Part shown: piece by piece, positions 15,222 to 20,199 of the stretch
Numbering within the stretch: the first letter of the stretch is position 1
Layout: each line of letters opens with the position of its first letter
From: a virus
Reading direction: 5' to 3' (one strand)
IMG/VR virus record: IMGVR_UViG_3300027736_000153
Location: 1 to 31,873 of that record
Length of the DNA stretch: 31,873 nucleotides
The notes under the pieces: model-generated
What the model saw: the letters and a program-made list of their open reading frames with translations, nothing else
What the model was told of the DNA's origin: nothing
The model's database searches: none
Position numbers and translations under genes: made by a program

Positions 15222-15781
15222 TTGAGCTTCATTTCCTCATACACCTTTATAATTTGTTCTTGCATCCCTTTGTTGCTATTGAATTTGGTATAAGCATCAG
15301 CATATACAATCTTTAGGCTGGCAATGGTTTTGCTCGCCCTCATTTTGTCTACAATGGCATCGATGTCCACTTCTTGATCAACAGTTAATTTTCCTGATGC
15401 TGCATTGCCATCATCATCTGCCTGAACAATGCCCAAGAAAGCCGCTAAAGCACCTCTCCGCATATAGGTAACAGCAGCTAGGCAGCCATGGGCATCTTGC
15501 TTTGCTACCGGTATAGACATCTCTTGCTCAATCCATTCTCCAGAGCTATGCACAAGTCTAGTAATCAGCCACATTCTGCCCTCAAAATAATTGCCAGGCA
15601 TCTGTATTACTGCAAGGCCATTCTTAGCCAATGCATCTCGACAAGAATCCCACACCGACTCTAGGTCAGCATACTTGCTTTTAAAGAATGGATTAGCAGA
15701 GTCTTTTACTGCAAATGTTAGTTGACCCTGAAGTTTTGAAAGCGCAGTTGCTAACTCTTTAATGCTTTCGCTTGATGCCAT
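15212..15781 (-). CDS. erf: ERF-family single-strand annealing protein
   Basis: 189 aa. Hallmarks of the ERF superfamily are NPFFKSKYADL (30-40), a long beta strand with EMSIPVAKQDAHGCLAAVTY, then TYMRRGALAAFLGI (105-118) and ADDDGN (121-126). ERF proteins anneal complementary single strands, promote phage recombination and can circularise genomes. The canonical GSxxTYxRRY is changed here to LAAVTYMRRGA. It is transcribed with the exonuclease and the SSB-like gene, giving a complete recombination set. AAGGGGAAATA precedes the start. Confidence 0.92.
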   Translation of the reverse strand: MASSESIKELATALSKLQGQLTFAVKDSANPFFKSKYADLESVWDSCRDALAKNGLAVIQMPGNYFEGRMWLITRLVHSSGEWIEQEMSIPVAKQDAHGCLAAVTYMRRGALAAFLGIVQADDDGNAASGKLTVDQEVDIDAIVDKMRASKTIASLKIVYADAYTKFNSNKGMQEQIIKVYEEMKLKCT

Positions 15782-15792
15782 ATTATTTCCCC

Positions 15793-16065
15793 TTAAAATT
15801 CATTAGTGCGATACAACTCGGACTCGGCAAAACCTTCTTGATACTCATAACTCATGTTATAGAGCTTGCGACCAAGGTTTGCCCAATCTCGCTTTTCAAC
15901 TAAGTCTTGAATAATCTCAGCATTTGCTGGAGATGCATTTTGAATAGCCTCTCCCATCTTGAAAGAATCTGCTGGATCATATTCTTTAGTTCGCAGCATC
16001 TGAAACACTTTGTGATCAAAGCGCTCTTTTGCTGCTACTTCATCATGCGAATAGTTGTTATTCAT
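15793..16065 (-). CDS. Unknown early protein (90 aa)
   Basis: Start chosen at the ATG at 16065, which overlaps the stop of the membrane peptide upstream (ATGA). The longer frame would run through that gene. It codes MNNNYSHDEVAAKERFDHKV and is helical and acidic, ending ESELYRTNEF. No motif or family recognised. Confidence 0.6.
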   Translation of the reverse strand: MNNNYSHDEVAAKERFDHKVFQMLRTKEYDPADSFKMGEAIQNASPANAEIIQDLVEKRDWANLGRKLYNMSYEYQEGFAESELYRTNEF

Positions 16066-16157
16066 AGTGTATATACTCCAATCCGCAGGCCATAAGTAAC
16101 AACTACAATTAGCGCAATCAGCGCACCAAAACAACCTCCTAGTAAAATTTCTTTCAT
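16062..16157 (-). CDS. Tiny membrane peptide (31 aa), first gene of the leftward operon
   Basis: Codes MKEILLGGCFGALIALIVVV then TYGLRIGVYTL, a single transmembrane helix. GAAGGG lies about 6 nt before the ATG. The TGA overlaps the next start. Being first in the operon with a strong ribosome site suggests abundant early expression. Confidence 0.55.
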   Translation of the reverse strand: MKEILLGGCFGALIALIVVVTYGLRIGVYTL

Positions 16158-16178
16158 TTTTTAACCCTTCACAGTTAA

Positions 16179-16194
16179 TAAGCAAGATTGCTTA
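16179..16194. promoter_or_regulatory. Perfect palindrome, candidate repressor operator
   Basis: TAAGCAAGATTGCTTA has two perfect 7-bp arms around GA. It lies 22 bp before the first leftward gene. On the minus strand it sits between TTGTGT and TTAACT, spaced 17 bp, so a bound dimer would block the leftward promoter. Likely ligand: the Cro/YdaS-like product of 16315-16518 (inference). Confidence 0.5.
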
Positions 16195-16201
16195 AACACA
16201 A

Positions 16202-16230
16202 ATATATAGCAAAAATGTAGAGATTTAAAC
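16202..16230 (-). promoter_or_regulatory. Candidate leftward early promoter
   Basis: On the minus strand, TTTAAA and TATATT are separated by 17 bp, about 45-70 bp before the first leftward gene. The region is very AT-rich. The match is fair, not perfect; another candidate overlaps the palindrome. Confidence 0.35.
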
Positions 16231-16273
16231 ATTTATTTTCTAAGTAGTTTCCCTAGTATGGTTTTGGCCTTTA

Positions 16274-16293
16274 TCTACAAGGTTTGATGTAGA
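16274..16293. promoter_or_regulatory. Inverted repeat TCTACA-N8-TGTAGA, candidate operator
   Basis: Two perfect 6-bp arms lie 22 bp before the start of the Cro-like gene. A further TGTAGA half-site lies at 16216-16221. The sequence differs from the 16179 palindrome, so there may be two regulators or promoter elements. Position fits autoregulation of the Cro-like gene. Confidence 0.4.
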
Positions 16294-16314
16294 ATTATTG
16301 ATTTGGGAGGCATT

Positions 16315-16518
16315 ATGGATAATGTTGCAAATACACAACAAAGCGCTTTTGATCGATTAATTGAGGTATTTGGCACAATTAAGGGTATCTGCGCTGCCAT
16401 TGGGGTTAAGTATGTAACCTGCTATGCCTGGAAGATGAGAAATGGAATTCCTGCCAAATGGCACAAAGCCATCATAGAGGCATCCAATGGCAAGCTAACA
16501 GAATCAGACCTTGCCTAG
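16315..16518 (+). CDS. Cro / YdaS-like helix-turn-helix regulator
   Basis: 67 aa. ATG at 16315 is preceded by GGGAGG at 4-nt spacing; an in-frame TTG four codons upstream lacks this. Residues about 12-60 (FDRLIEVFGTIKGICAAIGV ... TCYAWKMRNGIPAKWHKAI) match the small Cro/YdaS HTH pattern, with 'W+MRNGIP' as the end of the recognition helix and wing. It stands alone divergently from the recombination operon, as Cro does, and probably represses one or both early promoters through the inverted repeats between the operons. No CI-like partner is visible. Confidence 0.75.
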   Translation: MDNVANTQQSAFDRLIEVFGTIKGICAAIGVKYVTCYAWKMRNGIPAKWHKAIIEASNGKLTESDLA

Positions 16519-16822
16519 CTTAAATCAGCGCACAATCGCGCTATTCGAGTCTAAAGGCTATAAGTGCGATGTAGTAGAGTCTTACAATGCTTTTACCAAG
16601 CGGAAAAAGGACTTGTTTGGCATATTTGACATTTTAGCTATTGGGAATGGGGAAACAATAGGCATTCAACTCACCAGCAAAAGCAATATGTCAGCTAGAA
16701 AAAAGAAGATAGAGGATAGCGATTTGCTGCCAGAAATCCTAAGAAGCCATTGGCGCATTATTATTATTGGATGGTTTAAGAAAGAAAATGGCCGATTTGA
16801 TTACAAAGAGTTTGAGTTTTAG
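16511..16822 (+). CDS. PD-(D/E)XK-like / VRR-NUC-like protein
   Basis: 103 aa from a TTG start that overlaps the regulator stop (TTGCCTAG); no ATG or GTG is available. It contains KRKKDLFGIFDILAI (D40) and ETIGIQLTSKSN (Q53, K57), followed by SARKKKIED, the order of a small PD-(D/E)XK nuclease fold in which the usual ExK is changed to QLTS(K). I recall close relatives as phage 'VRR-NUC-like' or hypothetical proteins. It may be a nuclease or a degenerate DNA-binding version. No strong ribosome site, so translation probably depends on coupling. Confidence 0.55.
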   Translation: MPSLNQRTIALFESKGYKCDVVESYNAFTKRKKDLFGIFDILAIGNGETIGIQLTSKSNMSARKKKIEDSDLLPEILRSHWRIIIIGWFKKENGRFDYKEFEF

Positions 16823-16824
16823 TT

Positions 16825-16830
16825 TATAAT
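16825..16830 (+). promoter_or_regulatory. Perfect -10 box (TATAAT) upstream of the structured RNA
   Basis: TATAAT overlaps the end region of the 16511 gene. TTACAA at 16801-16806 (18-bp spacer) is a weak -35. A start near 16837 would place the RNA 5' end just before the first stem (16842). Confidence 0.5.
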
Positions 16831-16836
16831 TTAGGT

Positions 16837-16962
16837 GCAGAGTGAGATCTGTTTAGTAAGTACCCTATACAAGACCCCTTCGGTCTGATCTGAGTGTTTA
16901 TTAAATATCATAGGGTTATTTACTAAGCAATCTCACCTTAGATCAGTCCCAAGGGGTTTTTC
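16837..16962 (+). ncRNA. Strongly structured RNA with terminator-like end; bistable or pseudoknotted
   Basis: Fold B is a long hairpin: 16871-16880 pairs with 16951-16960, 16882-16894 with 16937-16949, and 16895-16907 with 16917-16929, about 34 bp with few mismatches. It ends in GGGG and a T run (16957-16961) like an intrinsic terminator. Fold A uses 16842-16848 with 16930-16936, 16853-16859 with 16920-16926 and 16862-16868 with 16910-16916, 21 bp in three perfect stems. The strands left open in fold B (bulge 16930-16936, loop 16908-16916) are exactly two of the fold A partners, so either a switch or a pseudoknot is possible. It could be a small RNA, an attenuator or a plain terminator; no known family recognised. 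Confidence 0.6.
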
Positions 16963-17176
16963 TATTTCTGCCGCACTCCAGGCGAAACACAGAGCTTAAA
17001 TCGGCTGCATGGAAGAAAAGATAGGCTTCATTACCCGATGCTAGCCTCGCAGACTTAAATGGGTACTGCACAAGTTTATAGATATATGGGTGATACAGTC
17101 TATAAATGAATGAACATTATCTTAGGAAGGATTAGTCCTTGCATCTGGCAAGGATGGATCAGGTGAGTTCACCCTT
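16963..17176 (+). other. Gene-free structured leader between the RNA and the DUF268 gene
   Basis: No convincing gene or tRNA. It holds several inverted repeats: GCAT...ATGC with GAAG/CTTC (17007-17041), TTTATAGA/TCTATAAA (17075-17082 with 17099-17106), AAGGA/TCCTT (17127-17140), TCCTTGC/GCAAGGA (17136-17142 with 17148-17154) and GGTG/CACC (17162-17173) over the AGGTGA ribosome site. A possible 18-codon leader frame runs 17113-17169. It may be a 5' UTR that controls translation, or a remnant region. Confidence 0.45.
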
Positions 17177-17857
17177 GTGGATGCTATTGTTAAAAGAATG
17201 ACAGAAGAAGAATATATAAAACAAGCAACAGAGTTTGCATTAGGCGAAACAAGGTTCTCTCTACAACCCTTTCCATGCTTAGATGACAACTCAGGCCATG
17301 GGTTCGACCAACACTACATTTATCATGTAGCTTGGGCATTAAAAAAGATAAGAGAAATAAACCCTAAAAGCCACACAGACATTAGCTCTAGCCTACATCT
17401 ATCTACTTGTGCAAGCGCCTTTTATCCTACTACTTACCTAGACTATAGAAAACCAGACCTCCAGTTAGAAAACCTAACAGTTGGCGAAATAGATTTAGCA
17501 ACACAATCTATAGAACCAGTAGAGTGCCTAAGTTGCTGCCATGTAGTCGAGCATATTGGGCTAGGTAGATATGGCGATAGGATAGACAACACCGGTGATC
17601 TAAAAGCCATAGAAAACCTAAAACTAAGCGCTGCAAGCCATTTACTATTTGTAGTGCCTGTAGGTATCCCAACTGTTATGTTCAATGCCCACAGAGTCTA
17701 TAGCCCTGTCTATATTAGAAACCTATTCTCAGAGTTTGATTGCGAGTTTTATCTTATTCCTAATACTAGGGATTATCCCTATATTGCGGAAATTGTAGAA
17801 CTTGATATACCATATGGATGCGGATGTTTCTATTTTAGAAGGAAGATAAATGTTTAA
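17177..17857 (+). CDS. DUF268-like protein (SAM-methyltransferase-like fold)
   Basis: 226 aa from GTG at 17177 (AGGTGA 10 nt upstream); an ATG at codon 8 has no ribosome site. The family block is CLSCCHVVEHIGLGRYGD (117-134), then ID...GDLKAIENL (136-148), LLFVVPVG (156-163) and FNAHRVYSP (169-177). DUF268 proteins resemble class I methyltransferases and are often found in surface-glycan loci, but no reaction is established and the SAM-binding GxGxG loop is not obvious here. It lies between the structured RNA and the replication gene (8-nt overlap). Its presence fits the glycan theme of the window. Confidence 0.7.
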   Translation: MDAIVKRMTEEEYIKQATEFALGETRFSLQPFPCLDDNSGHGFDQHYIYHVAWALKKIREINPKSHTDISSSLHLSTCASAFYPTTYLDYRKPDLQLENLTVGEIDLATQSIEPVECLSCCHVVEHIGLGRYGDRIDNTGDLKAIENLKLSAASHLLFVVPVGIPTVMFNAHRVYSPVYIRNLFSEFDCEFYLIPNTRDYPYIAEIVELDIPYGCGCFYFRRKINV

Positions 17858-18224
17858 TGAGTTTTGGAGTCTGTATCCTAAAAAGATGGCAAAGGGCGCA
17901 GCTAGAAAAGCATTTGAGCGACTGACAGAAGCAAACAAACAGTTGGCCATACAAGCACTACCAAACCATATTAAATATTGGAAGTCTACAAATACAGAGT
18001 TAATGTATACACCTCATGCTAGTAGCTGGCTTAATGGTGAAAGATGGGAAGATGAGTTGGTAATAGAAGATAAGAAAAAAGAAGTAGTTGGCTGGCATAA
18101 GACCGAGGCAGGAACAATGGCCAAGGGTAGAGAGATAAACTTTAACCCAGCACCAGGCGAATCAATGGATATGTATAGACAAAGATTACACAGAAGGATA
18201 CTAGAGCTTGAAGGACAAATGTGA
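17850..18224 (+). CDS. Replication protein O/DnaT-like C-terminal domain protein (probable helicase loader or organiser)
   Basis: 124 aa. FWSLYPKKMAKGAARKAFERL (5-25) and YTPHASSWLNGERWEDEL (53-70) are the conserved elements of the C-terminal domain found in phage replisome organisers and DnaT-like proteins. The usual N-terminal winged-helix origin-binding part is absent, so this is a short version. It probably recruits the host DnaB helicase. It overlaps the DUF268 gene by 8 nt (ATGTTTAA), and its stop overlaps a GTG that once started the methyltransferase (see 18221-18253). Confidence 0.65.
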   Translation: MFNEFWSLYPKKMAKGAARKAFERLTEANKQLAIQALPNHIKYWKSTNTELMYTPHASSWLNGERWEDELVIEDKKKEVVGWHKTEAGTMAKGREINFNPAPGESMDMYRQRLHRRILELEGQM

Positions 18225-18253
18225 ATGAGTTGGCTCTTTTCGCAGGCGCAAAT
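18221..18253 (+). pseudogene. Orphan 5' end of the methyltransferase gene (duplicated start)
   Basis: GTG at 18221, coupled to the previous stop (GTGA), codes MNELALFAGAN. ELALFAGA is exactly the motif I segment at residues 13-20 of the methyltransferase that resumes at 18621. The two 23-nt segments differ only at synonymous third or first codon bases. In the next frame this fragment reads MSWLFSQAQI and then a stop, while the second frame at 18616 begins MSWLISQA. The simplest reading is that an endonuclease gene was inserted here and split both frames. Confidence 0.7.
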
Positions 18254-18628
18254 ATGAAAACACATTGGAAAAGTTCTGTATATGCTAGAGAAAAAGCTAA
18301 AGCATGGAGATTATCTAATCCTGAAAAAGTTAAAGAATATCGCATAAAAAATCGCCAAAAAAATTATCACCAAGAGATTGTTCGCTAATATAAAATTAAT
18401 TTTGATTGGTTTGATAAGCAATTTGAATTACAAAAAGGATTGTGTATGACCTGCTCTAAAGAATTATTGGGAACAGATAAACAAAACAAGCCTCATATAA
18501 ACCATTGCCACACAACAGGAAAAGTAAGAGGAATTCTTTGCAACCGATGCAATACAGTTTTGGGTTTATGTTTAGATAACAAGGAACTATTTGTAAATTT
18601 AAAAGGGTATTTGGAATGTCATGGTTAA
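18254..18628 (+). pseudogene. Recombination endonuclease VII-like (homing-type) gene with in-frame stop
   Basis: ATG at 18254 opens MKTHWKSSVYAREKAKAWRL and a basic helix to codon 44. TAA at 18386-18388 (codon 45) interrupts; the same frame then continues without further stops to 18628. The downstream part has the endonuclease VII zinc/HNH core: GLCMTC, INHCHTTGKVRGILCNRC (catalytic His, second CxxC), NTVLGLCLDN. A single base change (AAA or CAA to TAA) explains the stop. It may be dead, read through, or an assembly or population variant; a restart at 18440/18446 would keep most of the nuclease core. Its end overlaps the methyltransferase start by 8 nt. Confidence 0.75.
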
Positions 18629-19488
18629 TAAGTCAGGCGATGATGAGGGATTACGGGAACTCGCCCTCTTTGCAGGGGCTGGTGGAGGAATACTTGGGGG
18701 ACATCTCCTTGGATGGAGAACAGTCTGTGCAGTCGAATGGGAAGCCTACCCAGCTAGCATACTTGTCGCCAGACAAAATGACAAAATACTCCCGCCTTTC
18801 CCGATTTGGGATGATGTTCAAACCTTTGACGGAAAACCATGGCAAGGAATTGTTGATGTTGTATCTGGAGGATTTCCATGCCAAGACATCAGCGCTGCTG
18901 GAAAGGGGGGGGGTATTACTGCAAGCCGAAGTTCAATGTGGAAACACATGGCGAGAATTATTGGCGAAGTTCGACCCAAATACTGCTTTGTGGAAAACAG
19001 CCCAATGCTCACTAATAGAGGACTTGGAGTTGTCCTTGGAGATTTGGCCGAGATGGGGTTCAATGCGGAATGGGGAGTGTTATCGGCAGCCGATGTTGGT
19101 GCAAAACATCTTAGAGAAAGAATCTGGATTGTGGGCTACTCCAAATTGCATGGACACATTGCCTCCATTGATAAGCAAGTCATATCAAGAAAGCCAAACA
19201 GGCCGAAGGGAAATATCAAGCAATTTGAGAGACCAAGTATTTCAAAGATTTCCAACTCCACAAGCATCGGACAACAGAGACAGGGGAAACATGAGCAATC
19301 CATCGATTCAGCGAAGAATTGCCAAGGGCAAACAAATTATGCTGAGTCAATCGGTAGACCAGAATTCTGGGCAATTGAACCCAATGTGGGTCGAGTGGCT
19401 AATGGGGTGGCCGCAAGGGTGGACAGACTTAAAGCCATTGGAAATGGACAAGTGCCTTTATGTGCAGCAACAGCCTGGGAATTGTTAA
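18616..19488 (+). CDS. Second long reading frame overlapping the methyltransferase (conserved phage protein of unknown function)
   Basis: 290 codons open in the +1 frame relative to the methyltransferase, over almost its whole length. It begins MSWLISQAMMRDYGNS and contains LEDFHAKTSAL, LWKTAQCSLIEDLE, WPRWGSMRNGE, SGLWATP, FPTPQASDNRDRG and, near 254-272, LNPMWVEWLMG and GWTDL. I recall phage proteins with these blocks, usually called hypothetical or methylase-associated. The PCQDIS motif of the enzyme is read here as FHAKTSA. A frame this long is unexpected by chance in AT-rich DNA, so dual coding is likely. Function unknown. Confidence 0.55.
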   Translation: MSWLISQAMMRDYGNSPSLQGLVEEYLGDISLDGEQSVQSNGKPTQLAYLSPDKMTKYSRLSRFGMMFKPLTENHGKELLMLYLEDFHAKTSALLERGGVLLQAEVQCGNTWRELLAKFDPNTALWKTAQCSLIEDLELSLEIWPRWGSMRNGECYRQPMLVQNILEKESGLWATPNCMDTLPPLISKSYQESQTGRREISSNLRDQVFQRFPTPQASDNRDRGNMSNPSIQRRIAKGKQIMLSQSVDQNSGQLNPMWVEWLMGWPQGWTDLKPLEMDKCLYVQQQPGNC

Positions 19489-19511
19489 AAGCTAGAGTAG
19501 ATGGACAATAG
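18621..19511 (+). CDS. dcm: DNA cytosine-C5 methyltransferase
   Basis: 296 aa. Motif I ALFAGAGGGILGG (15-27), motif IV GGFPCQDIS (83-91, catalytic Cys87), motif VI ENSP (125-128), motif VIII-like RERIWIVG (165-172) and motifs IX-X RVANGVAARVDRLKAIGNGQ near the C-terminus are all present in one frame, so the enzyme looks intact. It would methylate C5 of cytosine in a short site, probably protecting phage DNA from restriction. The variable region (about 173-250) should set specificity. The N-terminal MVNKSGDDEG is atypical and probably new after the upstream insertion. A G9 tract interrupts the region after motif IV. Confidence 0.9.
   Translation: MVNKSGDDEGLRELALFAGAGGGILGGHLLGWRTVCAVEWEAYPASILVARQNDKILPPFPIWDDVQTFDGKPWQGIVDVVSGGFPCQDISAAGKGGGITASRSSMWKHMARIIGEVRPKYCFVENSPMLTNRGLGVVLGDLAEMGFNAEWGVLSAADVGAKHLRERIWIVGYSKLHGHIASIDKQVISRKPNRPKGNIKQFERPSISKISNSTSIGQQRQGKHEQSIDSAKNCQGQTNYAESIGRPEFWAIEPNVGRVANGVAARVDRLKAIGNGQVPLCAATAWELLKARVDGQ
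18905..18913 (+). repeat. G9 homopolymer inside both overlapping frames
   Basis: Nine consecutive G in an AT-rich phage, directly after the PCQDIS motif (KGGGIT in the methyltransferase, RGGV in the other frame). Loss of one G would shift the methyltransferase N-terminal half into the overlapping frame. Candidate for slippage. Confidence 0.8.
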
Positions 19512-19680
19512 TGAGGAATGGCGCAAAGAGTGTGAAGCTAGAGATATTCTTACTAAGCCATTAGCAGATAGAAGAAAGCATTTAGCATTGGTAGAACAAA
19601 AAAGAGGAATTAAGGGAAGAAAAATACTAGAGGATGAGATACTAAGATTATGGCAAATGATGAAAAATCAGCAACATTAG
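19501..19680 (+). CDS. Small conserved phage protein (59 aa), DUF7696-like
   Basis: Codes MDNSEEWRKECEARDILTKP, then RRKHLALVEQKRGIKGRKI. I recall similar 'EWR..CEAR.vl..P...RR.yL..v...RG' proteins from many phages, with no known role. The start lies in the last codons of the methyltransferase (11-nt overlap), and the end overlaps the next gene by 31 nt. Confidence 0.7.
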   Translation: MDNSEEWRKECEARDILTKPLADRRKHLALVEQKRGIKGRKILEDEILRLWQMMKNQQH

Positions 19681-19985
19681 CAAAAGAATACATCTGGGAT
19701 AATGCAGCAGTTTTTGCAAAAGCTAGTTCAGAAAAATCTTACTTAGAAGCATTTTTAAAATCTAAGCTAGCATTGTTAATGAAAGAATCTACAGAGTCTA
19801 GTTTTGTAGGAAAAGAAATGGATGCTAAAGCGCATCCAGAATATATAGCATTGTTAGAAGCAATAAAAACAACACAAGAGCTAGAAATATTATTAAGGTG
19901 GAGAATGGATTCTGCCAAAATAGCTTTTGAAATTTATCGAACAGAAAGTGCTAATAATCGCACTATAGACAGAGCTACACAATGA
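19650..19985 (+). CDS. Conserved phage protein, unknown (111 aa)
   Basis: All-helical, highly charged protein starting MANDEKSATLAKEYIWDNAA and ending IYRTESANNRTIDRATQ. The final 'RTE.A..R..DR' helix recurs in phage proteins next to replication genes. Function unknown. It overlaps the previous frame by 31 nt and the next tiny gene by 4 nt (ATGA). Confidence 0.6.
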   Translation: MANDEKSATLAKEYIWDNAAVFAKASSEKSYLEAFLKSKLALLMKESTESSFVGKEMDAKAHPEYIALLEAIKTTQELEILLRWRMDSAKIAFEIYRTESANNRTIDRATQ

Positions 19986-20056
19986 GTGATCTACCATTCT
20001 ATATTGGCATCTATATTATTCTTGCTTGCATCTTTTCTATTTGGATAGTGCTGTGA
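19982..20056 (+). CDS. Tiny membrane peptide (24 aa)
   Basis: Codes MSDLPFYIGIYIILACIFSI then WIVL, one transmembrane helix. It starts at an ATGA overlap and ends at a GTGA overlap, so it is coupled on both sides. Confidence 0.5.
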   Translation: MSDLPFYIGIYIILACIFSIWIVL

Positions 20057-20199
20057 GTTCTTGGTTAATAATAGTTACCGGATTGATATACTTGTATATC
20101 GGACTAGAGCAAGGTTACAAAGGCAATATACCAATGGCAGTTGTATACACAGGCTATGCATTTAGCAATGTCGGACTCTATATATTGGCTAGTAAGTGA
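20053..20199 (+). CDS. Small membrane protein (48 aa), conserved in phages
   Basis: GTG start in a GTGA overlap. Two hydrophobic segments (SSWLIIVTGLIYLYIGLEQG and MAVVYTGYAFSNVGLYI). I recall closely similar 'GLiYlyia.eq..kGN..ma..y.gYafsNvGLy' proteins in other phages; role unknown. The next gene starts at its own GTGA overlap. Confidence 0.65.
   Translation: MSSWLIIVTGLIYLYIGLEQGYKGNIPMAVVYTGYAFSNVGLYILASK

Noticed and set aside
16841-16962. CRISPR-like repeats in the 16.9 kb region
   Set aside because: The repeated words are complementary, not direct, and there is no repeat-spacer spacing.
16963-17176. tRNA or group I intron in the gene-free stretch
   Set aside because: No acceptor/T-arm pattern with TTCRA in register and no group I P, Q, R, S core elements. 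Only simple inverted repeats are seen.
18616-19488. Dismissing the +1 frame as a shadow of the methyltransferase
   Set aside because: Its length, the shared MSWL-SQA start at both sites and recognisable family blocks make a pure shadow less likely than dual coding, although that is not proved.
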